A stretch of DNA of 64,000 nucleotides from an uncultured Pseudomonadota bacterium (GCA_902826775.1 CADEHE010000001.1:372001-436000), one strand, 5' to 3'; shown: positions 8,459 through 18,604, counted from the stretch's first letter. Notes: generated by a model from the letters alone, not told the origin. Program-made: numbers and translations.

Positions 8459-9310
8459 ATGGCGGTACACATTAAAAACGCGTTTACGATTGACGTGGAA
8501 GATTACTTCCAAGTGTCGGCGCTAGCGCCTTACATTGATCGAGGCTCATGGGACCAGCAGCCCTGTCGCGTTGAACGCAATGTTGATCGAATTCTTGAGA
8601 TGCTTGATGCCGCACAAGTTAAGGCAACATTCTTTGCGCTTGGCTGGATCGCTGAGCGCTATCCGACAATGATTAAGCAGATTGCGGCTCAAGGGCACGA
8701 ATTGGCTAGCCACGGCTACGGACACCTGCGCGCAAGCGATCAATCGCCCTCGGAATTCAAGGAGGACGTTGTCAGGGCAAAAGCCCTATTGGAGGACCTA
8801 TCAGCTCAGTCCGTAGCGGGCTATCGTGCTCCGAGTTTCTCAATAGGGGAGAGTAATCTGTGGGCGCTAGATATCTTGCGGGGAAGTGGCTATAGATACA
8901 GCTCTTCTATCTATCCAGTTAAGCACGACCACTATGGGATGCCAAACGCTCCTCGCTTCGCGTTTGGCCCCATCAAACACGATCAAGATTTCTTCGAGCT
9001 ACCCGCGAGTACTGTTCGGTTGTTTGGGCGCAATTTGCCTGCCGCCGGAGGGGGATTTTTCCGGCTCTTGCCGTATGAATGTTCCCGGTGGTTACTAAGA
9101 CGCGTAAATCGTTGTGATCGTCAACCAGCTATATTCTACTTTCATCCCTGGGAAATCGATCCTCAGCAACCCCGCCCGAAAGGACTGTCCGCAAAGACCC
9201 GGTTTCGACACTACGTAAATCTGCGGCGTACCGAGCCTCGCCTACAGCGGCTTTTGGCCGATTTCAAATGGGATCGCATGGATCGGATATTCTTGAACGG
9301 CCAGGCATGA
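8459..9310 (+). CDS. XrtA-associated polysaccharide deacetylase
   Basis: This is an NodB-fold carbohydrate esterase of the TIGR03006 subfamily. FTIDVEDYF (9-17) supplies the catalytic base and metal-binding aspartate. ASHGYGHL (83-90) supplies the two metal histidines, and GYRAPSFS (121-128) the conserved arginine. The C-terminal DUF3473-type part includes FYFHPWEID. It probably removes acetyl groups from N-acetylhexosamine residues of the polymer or of a lipid-linked intermediate. It has no signal peptide, so cytoplasmic action or non-classical localisation must be assumed. Its stop overlaps the next start by 4 bases. Confidence 0.9.
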   Translation: MAVHIKNAFTIDVEDYFQVSALAPYIDRGSWDQQPCRVERNVDRILEMLDAAQVKATFFALGWIAERYPTMIKQIAAQGHELASHGYGHLRASDQSPSEFKEDVVRAKALLEDLSAQSVAGYRAPSFSIGESNLWALDILRGSGYRYSSSIYPVKHDHYGMPNAPRFAFGPIKHDQDFFELPASTVRLFGRNLPAAGGGFFRLLPYECSRWLLRRVNRCDRQPAIFYFHPWEIDPQQPRPKGLSAKTRFRHYVNLRRTEPRLQRLLADFKWDRMDRIFLNGQA

Positions 9311-10392
9311 GCGTGAGCTTGAGCGATGGTGCTACGCAGGCGACGGCTCATCCCGTCCACTTGGGTCTTGGTGTTTTTTCCCTATCAGAAGCAGACTTCG
9401 ACCGCTGGGACGCGTTTGTCGCGTCCTGCACTGAAGCTACATTTTTCCATCGCGCCGGCTGGAGCAAAGTGCTCGAGCGATCATTTGGCAATCGCACGCA
9501 TTTTCTCTTTGCTGAGCGTGAAGGCCATATTGAAGGGGTATTGCCGCTGGCAGAGGTTAGCAGTTTTCTGTTCGGGCATTCGCTTGTGTCCACGCCATTT
9601 TGTGTTTACGGCGGACCAGCCGCGACCACGGAGGCGGCGCGGCACGCACTAATAGAAGCAGCGGAGGCCCTTGCAATGCAGCTTGGTGTGCAGCATTTGG
9701 AGCTGCGCAGTCTGCGCATCAGCAAACTAGATTGGGAGCGTAAAGATCTCTACTACACATTTCGAAAGGAGATTTTTGCTGATGAAGAAGAGAACTTGCT
9801 CGCGATTCCACGAAAGCAGCGAGCCATGGTGCGGAAGGGGATAAAGGCGGGGCTTCGTGGAACAATCGATACAGACGAGGCCCGTTTTTTCGCAGCATAT
9901 TCGAGCAGCGTCCATCGTTTGGGAACTCCAGTCTTTAGCCGGAGGTACTTTAGGGTGCTGCGCGAAGTGTTTGGATCGGATTGCGAGGTTTTGACCATAA
10001 CGCAAGCTGACGGCTCGTTAGTCAGTAGCGTGATGAGTTTTTATTTTCGCGATGAGGTATTGCCGTACTATGGCGGTGGATTGCCCTGCGCGCGCGAGGT
10101 CGCTGCGAACGATTTCATGTATTGGGAATTGATGCGTCGCGCGGCACTTCGGGGGGTAAAGGTTTTTGACTTTGGACGAAGCAAACTGGGCACTGGAGCC
10201 TTCGACTTTAAGAAGAATTGGGGTTTCGAGCCGGTAGCATTACCCTATGAGTACAAGCTGATCAGAGGATCTCGAATTCCGGAGCACAATCCGCTAAACC
10301 CGAAGTATCAGCTCTTGATTAAGTGTTGGCAGCGAATGCCGCTCTGGCTAGCAAATCGCCTAGGGCCATTCGTCGTTAAGGGCCTCGGTTAG
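9307..10392 (+). CDS. XrtA-associated FemAB-like protein
   Basis: This is a GNAT-fold protein of the FemAB family, subgroup TIGR03019, which accompanies exosortase A. Recognisable parts are TFFHRAGWSKVLERSFG near the N-terminus, the central IPRKQRAMVRKGIKAGL, and LRGVKVFDFGRSKLGTGAF with FKKNWGFEP near the end. FemAB enzymes transfer aminoacyl groups from tRNA to peptidoglycan; what this subgroup transfers is unknown. I chose the ATG at 9307, which overlaps the deacetylase stop as ATGA, over an in-frame ATG at 9268 that would overlap by 43 bases. Confidence 0.85.
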   Translation: MSVSLSDGATQATAHPVHLGLGVFSLSEADFDRWDAFVASCTEATFFHRAGWSKVLERSFGNRTHFLFAEREGHIEGVLPLAEVSSFLFGHSLVSTPFCVYGGPAATTEAARHALIEAAEALAMQLGVQHLELRSLRISKLDWERKDLYYTFRKEIFADEEENLLAIPRKQRAMVRKGIKAGLRGTIDTDEARFFAAYSSSVHRLGTPVFSRRYFRVLREVFGSDCEVLTITQADGSLVSSVMSFYFRDEVLPYYGGGLPCAREVAANDFMYWELMRRAALRGVKVFDFGRSKLGTGAFDFKKNWGFEPVALPYEYKLIRGSRIPEHNPLNPKYQLLIKCWQRMPLWLANRLGPFVVKGLG

Positions 10393-10440
10393 GATTGCGC
10401 AGTTCTTTCTTTCAAAAATATGGGATAGAAGCTTAGATTC

Positions 10441-12051
10441 ATGCCGGCGCATTACTCGGAGTCAAATTCTCCTCAGCAAGAAATTGCGCCATCACGTGGC
10501 GTGCTCAATAGATCGAAGTACACGTTTCTTGGGTTTGCGTTGGGCGGCTGGCCGTTAGTTGCCGCGCTCGCGCTGGTTAGCGTTGCCTGGATACTGGTAT
10601 GTTTCGCGGATACAGTCCGCAGCACGGTAGCGATTTGGCTGCGCAGCGACACGTATGCTCATGGCCTGCTTGTTGTACCGATCGCCGGCTATTTGGTTTG
10701 GAGGCAACGCCACGCCGTCGCCCGTCTTCAAGCAGTGCCGAGTTACTTGGGGCTAGTAGCATTCGCCTTGGGGGGGGCGCTCTGGTTGCTTGGTCGTTTG
10801 GCCGATGTAGACGCTGCGCAACAATTCTCGCTGGTGGTCATGCTGATAGCGGGTACCTGGGCGTTGTTGGGCGCGCGCGTTGTCAAGCATCTCCTTTTCC
10901 CTTTGGCGTTTCTTGTCTTCGCAGTGCCGGTGGGTGATTTCTTGCTCCCCCCTCTAATGAATTTCACTGCCGATTTCACCGTTGCGACCTTGCGTCTCAC
11001 GGGGATTCCGGTCTATCGAGAGGGTAATACTTTCCAAATACCCAGCGGTAGTTGGTCCGTAATCGAAGCATGTAGCGGTTTGCGCTACTTAATCGCTTCA
11101 CTGACACTTGGTGCGCTCTACGCTTACCTGAGTTATCGAAGTCTGTACAAGCGAGTACTTTTTGTTGCGTTTTCAGTGCTCGCGCCGATTCTGGCTAACG
11201 GCGTTCGAGCGTACTTCATCGTTATGCTTGGGCACATAAGTAACATGAAGTTGGCAGTGGGCGTGGATCATCTTATCTACGGATGGATCTTCTTCGGCAT
11301 AGTGATGATGTTGATGTTTTGGGTCGGTTCTCTTTGGCGCGATAGCCCCCCTCATTCCATCGAAGGCACTTCAGCCGTAGCAGCCGCCGATACACTTGCT
11401 TCATTCAAGATTCCTGCTGCAATACCCTTGATGGCGTTCCTTGTTGCTGCAGCGAGTGCCTTTTGGCCTGCATATGCTCAACATTTAGCGTCGCGGTACG
11501 TCAAGACCCAGCCGCATCTAAGTACCCCGTCGCCCGTGGGTGATTGGCGGCTGAGCGACAAAAACTTTAGTTGGTCACCGCAGTTTCATTATCAGCGCGC
11601 TGAACTGAGAAAACTCTATACAAAGGGTGAACGAGAAGTAGCTGTGGATATCAAGTATTACCGACATCAAATTCAAGATTTCGAAATGATTAACTCCGGC
11701 AATACGATCGCCTCTACTCACTCTCGATGGAACGTAATAGGGACGCGGCCGATCCGTATTAAATTGGGAGCAAGAGAAGCTAGCGTAAAAGAGACTCGAC
11801 TGCGTGCCGGGGATGCTGAGGTGTTAGTGTGGCATTGGTACAACGTTACTTCGGCTCATACGGGGAGCGAGGTGTTAGCTAAGCTATTGCAGGCAACGCA
11901 AAAAATCACCCATGGTAGCGATGACTCTGCTGCAATATTTATTGCGGCTCCAGTAGTTGATCGCGCCGTTGCCGCTCACGAGGTGTTGAAGGATTTTATG
12001 ACACAAATGTGGCCGAGCATTGACGAAACTCTTCATCGTGCTAAACCTTAG
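10441..12051 (+). CDS. xrtA: Exosortase A fused to EpsI domain
   Basis: This is an integral membrane transpeptidase-like protein, with about eight helices in the first 300 residues. The catalytic cysteine sits in VIEACSGLRYL (Cys211) and the conserved arginine in ANGVRAYFIVMLGH (Arg256, with His265 nearby). From about residue 325 onward it continues into an EpsI (DUF3485) domain, including SPVGDWRLSDKNF and VLVWHWYNV; XrtA and EpsI are commonly fused. Exosortases process proteins with PEP-CTERM tails; none is encoded in this window, so the substrates must be elsewhere. Its place in the operon ties sorting to exopolysaccharide synthesis. Confidence 0.93.
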   Translation: MPAHYSESNSPQQEIAPSRGVLNRSKYTFLGFALGGWPLVAALALVSVAWILVCFADTVRSTVAIWLRSDTYAHGLLVVPIAGYLVWRQRHAVARLQAVPSYLGLVAFALGGALWLLGRLADVDAAQQFSLVVMLIAGTWALLGARVVKHLLFPLAFLVFAVPVGDFLLPPLMNFTADFTVATLRLTGIPVYREGNTFQIPSGSWSVIEACSGLRYLIASLTLGALYAYLSYRSLYKRVLFVAFSVLAPILANGVRAYFIVMLGHISNMKLAVGVDHLIYGWIFFGIVMMLMFWVGSLWRDSPPHSIEGTSAVAAADTLASFKIPAAIPLMAFLVAAASAFWPAYAQHLASRYVKTQPHLSTPSPVGDWRLSDKNFSWSPQFHYQRAELRKLYTKGEREVAVDIKYYRHQIQDFEMINSGNTIASTHSRWNVIGTRPIRIKLGAREASVKETRLRAGDAEVLVWHWYNVTSAHTGSEVLAKLLQATQKITHGSDDSAAIFIAAPVVDRAVAAHEVLKDFMTQMWPSIDETLHRAKP

Positions 12052-12172
12052 CTTCCTTGGCCTGATTGAGGTTGGGCTATCAATTGCTAACACAAGATCC
12101 TGAACATGGTTCGTAGACTCGAGTGTAATCACGAATTGAGCGGCTAGTGGGGTCTCGAAAGGTATATTGAAA

Positions 12173-14125
12173 ATGTGCGGGATCGTCGGGTTATTGGATA
12201 CCACTGGGCGGCGACGAACGGCTGATCGCGGCTTGCTAGCGTATATGAACGATGTGCAGTTTCATAGAGGTCCAGACGAGGGCGGCCTTCATATCGATGC
12301 GGGAATCGGTCTGGGGCACCGAAGGCTCTCCATTATCGATCTTTCTACTGGCCAACAGCCCTTATACAATGAAGACGGCAGTGTCGTCGTTGTGTTTAAT
12401 GGAGAAATTTACAATTTCCAGGAAATGGTCACGGAGCTTACAACTCGAGGCCATCAGTTCCGAACACAATCTGATACAGAAGTGATCGTACATGCCTGGG
12501 AGGAGTGGGGCCAAGAATGTGTCACGCGTTTTCGCGGCATGTTTGCGTTCGCGATCTGGGACAGGCGACAGTCCACTTTGTTTCTGGCGCGCGACCGCCT
12601 CGGCGTGAAGCCCTTGTACTATGCATTGCTTCCTAGCGGTTGGTTAGTTTTTGGATCTGAACTCAAAGCCCTTACTTGTCACCCCGAGTTCTCGCGTCAA
12701 GTGGATCCGCTCACGATCGAGGACTATCTCGCGTTCGGGTATGTTCCTGAGCCCAAGACCGTGTTTAAGGCAGCCCTGAAACTGTCGCCGGGGCACACTC
12801 TAACTGCAGTTCCCGGTAAATCACTCGGCACCCCCAGAAAGTACTGGGATATTTGTTTCATCGACAATGCAGAACCTGTTGATGAGCGTGCAGTCTGCGA
12901 CGAGTTGATCGCGCGCTTGCGAGAGGCGGTCCGGATTCGCATGATTTCGGAAGTGCCTCTGGGCGCTTTTCTGTCTGGTGGAGTAGATTCGAGCGCAGTT
13001 GTCGCCATGATGGCCGGCCTTTCGCAGGCGCCGGTGAATACGTGTTCAATCTCATTTGGCGACCCTGCCTTTGATGAGGCCTCCTATGCTCAGAAGGTCG
13101 CGCAACGATACGGTACAAATCACTACGTGGAGCAAGTCGAATCTGACGACTTTGATTTAATCGACAAGCTCGCAGGTATTTACGATGAACCTTACGCAGA
13201 TAGTTCAGCAATTCCTACTTATAGGGTTTGTCAGCTTGCGCGAAAGAAGGTAACTGTCGCCCTATCCGGCGACGGAGGTGACGAGAACTTTGGCGGATAT
13301 CGGCGGTATCGCTGGCATTCCCTCGAGGAACGCGTCCGCGGGTTGTTACCGCTGTGGGTGCGTCGTCCGCTATTTGGGGCGGCGGGTAACATATATCCAA
13401 AAGCAGACTGGGCGCCTAAGATGTTTCGCGCTAAGTCAACGCTCCAAGGCCTAGCGCGCGACTCCATCGAAGGATATTTCCACAGCGTATCTATGATGGA
13501 CGACAGGCAGCGTGCCCTGTTGCGCAGCGCCGAATTCGATCGCGATTTGCAGGGATATCGAGCAATTGAGGTAATGCGTACCCATGCGGCGAACGCGACT
13601 TCGAAGCACCCACTTTCGCTAGTACAGTATTTGGATATGAAGACTTACTTGGCAGGCGATATCCTTACTAAAGTAGACCGAGCGAGTATGGCGCACGCAC
13701 TTGAGGTGCGGGAACCCTTGTTGGACCATCCCCTTATGGAGTGGTTAGCCACCTTACCGCCAACAATTAAGTTGCGAGGCCGCGAGGGCAAGTATCTTTT
13801 AAAGAAAGCTCTGGAACCACACCTTAGCAACGAGATTCTCTATCGGCCGAAAATGGGGTTCGCCGTGCCATTGGCAAATTGGTTTCGAGGGCCGCTTCGA
13901 GATCGCGTAAGGACAACAATTCTTGGCGATACTTTGCTGCAGAGCAAGTATTTCAATGCGGCGCAACTTCAGAGAATTGTGGACGACCATCAAGCAGGTG
14001 CCCGAGATTACAGCACGCCTATCTGGACGTTACTCATGTTTGAATCATTCTTGCGCAATGTGCTCACATCGCCCCGCTACTCAGCGCAAACCGGCAGCCA
14101 TGCGGTCGGAACCGCCCCAATCTAG
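12173..14125 (+). CDS. XrtA-associated amidotransferase 1 (asparagine-synthase type)
   Basis: This has a class II glutamine amidotransferase domain followed by an asparagine-synthase ATP-pyrophosphatase domain. I chose the ATG at 12173 over a TTG six bases upstream because Cys2 (MCGIVG) must become the N-terminal nucleophile. FHRGPDEGG (30-38) and FNGEIYN (75-81) complete the glutaminase site. The PP-loop SGGVDSS is at 268-274. Members of this family in sugar loci amidate carboxyl groups, including those of uronic acids. A further enzyme of the same type follows after 27 bases. Confidence 0.9.
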   Translation: MCGIVGLLDTTGRRRTADRGLLAYMNDVQFHRGPDEGGLHIDAGIGLGHRRLSIIDLSTGQQPLYNEDGSVVVVFNGEIYNFQEMVTELTTRGHQFRTQSDTEVIVHAWEEWGQECVTRFRGMFAFAIWDRRQSTLFLARDRLGVKPLYYALLPSGWLVFGSELKALTCHPEFSRQVDPLTIEDYLAFGYVPEPKTVFKAALKLSPGHTLTAVPGKSLGTPRKYWDICFIDNAEPVDERAVCDELIARLREAVRIRMISEVPLGAFLSGGVDSSAVVAMMAGLSQAPVNTCSISFGDPAFDEASYAQKVAQRYGTNHYVEQVESDDFDLIDKLAGIYDEPYADSSAIPTYRVCQLARKKVTVALSGDGGDENFGGYRRYRWHSLEERVRGLLPLWVRRPLFGAAGNIYPKADWAPKMFRAKSTLQGLARDSIEGYFHSVSMMDDRQRALLRSAEFDRDLQGYRAIEVMRTHAANATSKHPLSLVQYLDMKTYLAGDILTKVDRASMAHALEVREPLLDHPLMEWLATLPPTIKLRGREGKYLLKKALEPHLSNEILYRPKMGFAVPLANWFRGPLRDRVRTTILGDTLLQSKYFNAAQLQRIVDDHQAGARDYSTPIWTLLMFESFLRNVLTSPRYSAQTGSHAVGTAPI

Positions 14126-14152
14126 CCACCTGAAAGTCCGATAGGCTTTGAA

Positions 14153-16078
14153 ATGTGCGGGATTTTTGGTGTACTGGATTTGCGAGGCGATCCAATTCCA
14201 GACAGCTTTGCCGAGGGCATGGGAGCGAGCATTGTTCACCGAGGCCCAGACGACGAAGGCGTCTATAGCGCGGGGCCGTGTCTCATCGGTATGCGCCGAT
14301 TGTCAATTATCGACCTTGCTGGAGGGCATCAACCGCTCAGTAACAAGGAGAAGACGGTTTGGCTAGTCTGCAACGGAGAGATCTACAACTTCCGCGAGTT
14401 GCGCAAGGAGTTGGAGTCTCGTGGACACCAGTTTTTGACGGGCTCCGACTGCGAAACCATCATTCATGCATACATCGAATATGGGGACGCGTTTATACAC
14501 CGGCTCAACGGAATGTTTGGGTTCGCTTTGTGGGACGCTCGCTCTAAACGGTTGATTGTCGGCCGTGATCGATTAGGAATTAAACCTCTCTACATATACA
14601 ACGACGGACGCAGGTTGGCATTCGGTAGCGAGGCCAAATCGCTCTTGGCGCTACCGGGTGTCAGTACGGCATTGAATCCTGCTGCGCTCCCGGATTACCT
14701 ATCACTGGGCTATGTGCCCGCTCCACGAACCATCTTTGAAGGAATAACAAAGCTTGCTCCCGCAACTTACCTTTCGATTCAAGCGGGAAAGATCGAAGAG
14801 CATCGATATTGGAATGTTCCGATCGACATCAACCGCGCACTAACGGAGAACCAGTGGATCGAACGCATTCGCGATCAGCTTGAACGTTCGATTCGCATGC
14901 AAATGGTTAGCGATGTGCCAATCGGGGCGTTCCTCTCTGGTGGAATCGATTCGAGCGCCGTAGTAGCGTGTATGGCGAAGGCAAGCAATGCGCCCATAAG
15001 AACCTATGCAATCGGTTTTGAAGGTAGTGATGCGGATAACTTCTACAACGAACTTCCATACGCAAAGCGAGTAGCCTCCCTCTTTGGCACCGACCATCAA
15101 GAGATACTGGTAAAGCCGGATGTTGTGGAGTTGTTGCCTCGCTTACTTTGGCACATGGATGAACCGATCGCCGATACCGCGTTTATTACCACGTACTTGG
15201 TTTCAAAGTTTGCTCGGCAAGATGCTACTGTAATACTTTCCGGCGTGGGTGGCGACGAACTATTTGGTGGGTATCGCCGGTATCTTGGCGATCACTATTT
15301 GCGTCAGTTCCGCCGCCTTCCCGCTTGGATGCGTCGTTGCGTGACGAGGTTGGCCAGCGCGCTTCCCAGCGATCGTCACTCGGGGTGGCTGAATCTTTTT
15401 CGTTACGCAAAAGGTTTTTTGGCTTCGACCGAAATGAGCTTCGAGCGAAGATACACATCCTACGTAGAAGTTTTCTCAGAACCCCAGCAACGAGGGTTGC
15501 TTACTAGTACAGACGCCTGTCGTTCGCAGGCAATTAGCGCGGCGTTCACTCGGGCTGCTCGCGGCGACGCGCTCAATCGTATGTTGGTAGTAGACGCGGA
15601 GACTCAACTGCCAGATGACCTACTCATGCTAACTGACAAGATGACGATGGCCACATCGCTCGAATGCCGTGTGCCCTTGTTAGATCATGAGTTAGTCGAA
15701 CTTGCTGCGGCTATTCCAGAAGACGTCAAAGTCAAAAATGGCAGGCTAAAGCACATTATGAAGGAAGCGCTTCAAGGAGTTCTGCCTGTCGAGATTTTGG
15801 ATCGGAAGAAGCGCGGTTTTGGTACCCCTATGGGCGCTTGGCTTAAGCGAGAACTGGCCCCGCTATTGCGTAGTCTTCTGTCCGAACAAGTCGTGAATCA
15901 ACGAGGGCTGTTCAATCCTGCGGAGATAAGCGCGCTTATTCGGGCACACGAGGCGAATCATATAGATGGTACTGATCGACTTCTGGCACTGATGAATCTG
16001 GAAGTTTGGTCGCGCGTGTTCCTTGATCACCGTTCTCCCGCCGACGTGGCGCTCGAGCTAAAGCAGGTGGGCTCTTGA
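14153..16078 (+). CDS. Second amidotransferase (asparagine-synthase type)
   Basis: This is a full-length paralogue of the preceding gene, with its own active glutaminase signature: Cys2 (MCGIFG), HRGPDDEG and CNGEIYN. The PP-loop SGGIDSS is at 262-268, and GVGGDELFGGYRRY follows in the synthase domain. Glutamine-derived ammonia would be used to amidate an acid that is activated by ATP. The acceptor is not known; uronic acids of the polymer are candidates because AlgD- and TviB-type dehydrogenases are encoded nearby. Its last four bases overlap the glycosyltransferase start. Confidence 0.9.
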   Translation: MCGIFGVLDLRGDPIPDSFAEGMGASIVHRGPDDEGVYSAGPCLIGMRRLSIIDLAGGHQPLSNKEKTVWLVCNGEIYNFRELRKELESRGHQFLTGSDCETIIHAYIEYGDAFIHRLNGMFGFALWDARSKRLIVGRDRLGIKPLYIYNDGRRLAFGSEAKSLLALPGVSTALNPAALPDYLSLGYVPAPRTIFEGITKLAPATYLSIQAGKIEEHRYWNVPIDINRALTENQWIERIRDQLERSIRMQMVSDVPIGAFLSGGIDSSAVVACMAKASNAPIRTYAIGFEGSDADNFYNELPYAKRVASLFGTDHQEILVKPDVVELLPRLLWHMDEPIADTAFITTYLVSKFARQDATVILSGVGGDELFGGYRRYLGDHYLRQFRRLPAWMRRCVTRLASALPSDRHSGWLNLFRYAKGFLASTEMSFERRYTSYVEVFSEPQQRGLLTSTDACRSQAISAAFTRAARGDALNRMLVVDAETQLPDDLLMLTDKMTMATSLECRVPLLDHELVELAAAIPEDVKVKNGRLKHIMKEALQGVLPVEILDRKKRGFGTPMGAWLKRELAPLLRSLLSEQVVNQRGLFNPAEISALIRAHEANHIDGTDRLLALMNLEVWSRVFLDHRSPADVALELKQVGS

Positions 16079-17298
16079 GGATTCTTTACGTCTGCCATCG
16101 CTTCCCTTATCCACCCAAGCGGGGTGGGAAGATTCGTCCGTTTAACATGATTAAGCATTTCAGCCTGCGACATGAGGTAACTGTCGCATCTCTGGCTCGT
16201 TCCGACGCAGAGGCTCAGGAGGCGCGAGGCATTGCACCCCATTGCGCCGCGTTCTCGATGGGCAAGGTTAGCAACCCGATTCAGTTCTTGCGCATGCTTG
16301 CCCGCTTGCCGACCCGCACGCCGTCATCGATGGGGTTCTTTTACTCTCCGGATTTGGAGAAACAGGTGCGAACGCTCTTGGCCACCAGGAAATTCGACTT
16401 GATATTCGTACATTGCTCTTCGGTTGCCCAGTACGTCGCTCATGTAAGTGGTATTCCAAAGATACTAGACTTCGGCGATATGGATTCGCAGAAGTGGCTC
16501 GAGTACGCACAACATAAGGCGTTTCCAATTTCGTTAGGCTACAAACTTGAAGGCAAGAAGCTTATGCGAGAAGAAAAGCGTCTAGCGGGCATATTCGATA
16601 TGTGCACAGCTACCACTCGCGCTGAATGGGAGTCTCTGCGCGCGTATGGCGTTTCTACACCGAGCGACTGGTTTCCGAATGGTGTTGACAGTGAGTACTT
16701 TTCGCCCGGCATTGAACCCTACGACCCCGATACGATAAGCTTTGTCGGACGGATGGATTACTATCCGAATCAACAATGCATGTTCGATTTTTGCGCGAAC
16801 ATGCTTCCGTTAGTTCGGCTGCGATGGCCGCAAGCGAAGTTGCTGATCGTTGGCGCTGACCCGTCGCCCGCGGTGCGCAAACTGGGGGATATCCAAGGAG
16901 TCACCGTTACTGGTTCGGTGCCAGATGTGCGTCCGTACGTGCGTAAGTCCGCGGCAATGATTGCTCCACTAAGCATTGCGCGCGGCACCCAGAACAAAAT
17001 ACTTGAGTCCATGGCGATGGGAGTGCCGGTGGTTGCCAGCTCTGTGGCGGCGGGCGGCGTTGACGCGGTGCACGGGGAACATTTTTTGGTGGCCTCGACA
17101 CCCCAGGACCATGCTGCATGCATTTTGAAGTTGATGAGTGATCGAAGTGAACGGGCTCGCCTCTCCTGCGCCGGGCGCGAGCGCATGCTTACGCATCACA
17201 ATTGGAGTGAATCCATGAAGCGCCTCGACACAATAGTCGAGCGCTGTGTCTCACAACCTTTTTTCTCCCTTGATGGAAGAGTTTCTCATGAACATTAG
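16075..17298 (+). CDS. XrtA-associated GT-B glycosyltransferase (Stp1-like)
   Basis: This is a family-4-like retaining glycosyltransferase of the TIGR03087 type. It starts MRILYVCHRFPYPPKRGGK, a typical N-terminal Rossmann strand and glycine loop. The C-terminal half holds DWFPNGVDSEYFSP, then FVGRMDYYPN, and APLSIARGTQNKILESMAMG, the nucleotide-sugar binding region with the E-x7-E pattern. The start codon is TTG in a TTGA overlap with the previous stop; the protein begins exactly where the family does. It would add one sugar of the exopolysaccharide repeat unit at the cytoplasmic face. Confidence 0.87.
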   Translation: MRILYVCHRFPYPPKRGGKIRPFNMIKHFSLRHEVTVASLARSDAEAQEARGIAPHCAAFSMGKVSNPIQFLRMLARLPTRTPSSMGFFYSPDLEKQVRTLLATRKFDLIFVHCSSVAQYVAHVSGIPKILDFGDMDSQKWLEYAQHKAFPISLGYKLEGKKLMREEKRLAGIFDMCTATTRAEWESLRAYGVSTPSDWFPNGVDSEYFSPGIEPYDPDTISFVGRMDYYPNQQCMFDFCANMLPLVRLRWPQAKLLIVGADPSPAVRKLGDIQGVTVTGSVPDVRPYVRKSAAMIAPLSIARGTQNKILESMAMGVPVVASSVAAGGVDAVHGEHFLVASTPQDHAACILKLMSDRSERARLSCAGRERMLTHHNWSESMKRLDTIVERCVSQPFFSLDGRVSHEH

Positions 17299-18604
17299 TA
17301 TTTTCGGCCTAGGTTACGTTGGTGCGGTTTCGCTTGCTTGCTTAGCTCGTGATGGACACAACGTAATTGGAGTCGACATTGATCCTGCCAAGCTTGAGCT
17401 AATCGAATCCGGCAAGACGCCGGTAGTCGAGGAAGGCATGGTCGATCTTATGGCCAAGGTGGTCGCGAGCGGTCGCGTTTCCGTTACGCAGAATGTCGGC
17501 GAAGCAATACAGCGCAGCGATGTGTCGCTAGTCTGTGTTGGTACCCCCTCAGCGCCAAACGGCAGCCAAGATCAATCGGCAATTATCAAGTTGGCTCATG
17601 ATCTTGGCGCTGCGCTGCGCAACAAGCAGAATGGGCACGTCATCGTGTTTCGGTCTACGCTAGTTCCTGGGACTGTAGAAGACGTGCTCTGCCCAATCGT
17701 CGAGCGAGAGTCAGGCAAACGGGACGGAGAGGGATTCCACGTTTGTTTTCAACCAGAGTTCTTGCGCGAAGGGTCATCAATTAAAGACTACGACAAGCCG
17801 CCTTTCACGATTGTGGGCACGAACTCAAAAGCAGCGGCTGGTGCGCTAAGAGACCTATTCGGTCAGTTGCCGTGCCAATTCTATGCGACCTCGATCCGGG
17901 CGGCCGAGATGGTCAAGTATTGCTGCAATAATTTCCATGCGCTAAAGATAACCTTCGCCAATGAAACGGCTAGGCTGTGCGAGGCGCTCGGCGTCAACCC
18001 ATTTGAAGTGATGGATCTCGTCTGTCGCGACACACAGCTAAACATTTCCAAAGCATACTTACGCCCAGGGTTTGCGTTTGGCGGTTCGTGCCTGCCGAAG
18101 GACTTGCGCGCTACAAGTTATTTGGCAAAAACCAAAGATGTGGAATTGCCGATGCTCTCAGCCATTCTTGGATCGAATCGGGCTCACATCGATTTGGCAA
18201 TCGCTAAGGTCATGGGATCGGGCAAGCGTCGCGTCGCGATGATTGGTTTATCCTTCAAGACTGGTACCGATGATTTGCGCGAAAGTCCGCTGGTTTCGCT
18301 CGCGGAGTACTTCATTGGCAAGGGCTTGCAGCTGTCCATCTACGACCCTGATGTCCATCTGTCCAACTTGCTTGGGGCGAACCGACGGTTCATTGAACAA
18401 CATGTGCCACATATTGGCTCGCTACTTCGGCGGGATTTGGTCTCGGTGCTACACGACGCCGAAGTTATTGTCGTCGGTTTAGAACAAGCGGCGATATTTG
18501 ATGCCTTGCGTGAGCATGTGCGTGATGATCATTTGATCATCGATCTGGTAAATATCCCTAGTCGAAAGGGACTGAGAGGGGCGTATGCGGGACTCTGTTG
18601 GTAG
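17288..18604 (+). CDS. algD: GDP-mannose 6-dehydrogenase (AlgD-type nucleotide sugar dehydrogenase)
   Basis: This is a four-electron NAD-dependent dehydrogenase converting a nucleotide sugar to its uronic acid. The NAD-binding GLGYVG is at residues 7-12. The catalytic cysteine in FGGSCLPKDLRA is Cys268, the position reported for Pseudomonas AlgD, and the length (438 residues) also fits AlgD. The ATG at 17288 gives the family N-terminus MNISIFGLGYVG; it overlaps the glycosyltransferase gene by 11 bases. ManC, encoded at 25.2 kb, would supply GDP-mannose. UDP-glucose as substrate is less likely but not excluded. Confidence 0.82.
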   Translation: MNISIFGLGYVGAVSLACLARDGHNVIGVDIDPAKLELIESGKTPVVEEGMVDLMAKVVASGRVSVTQNVGEAIQRSDVSLVCVGTPSAPNGSQDQSAIIKLAHDLGAALRNKQNGHVIVFRSTLVPGTVEDVLCPIVERESGKRDGEGFHVCFQPEFLREGSSIKDYDKPPFTIVGTNSKAAAGALRDLFGQLPCQFYATSIRAAEMVKYCCNNFHALKITFANETARLCEALGVNPFEVMDLVCRDTQLNISKAYLRPGFAFGGSCLPKDLRATSYLAKTKDVELPMLSAILGSNRAHIDLAIAKVMGSGKRRVAMIGLSFKTGTDDLRESPLVSLAEYFIGKGLQLSIYDPDVHLSNLLGANRRFIEQHVPHIGSLLRRDLVSVLHDAEVIVVGLEQAAIFDALREHVRDDHLIIDLVNIPSRKGLRGAYAGLCW

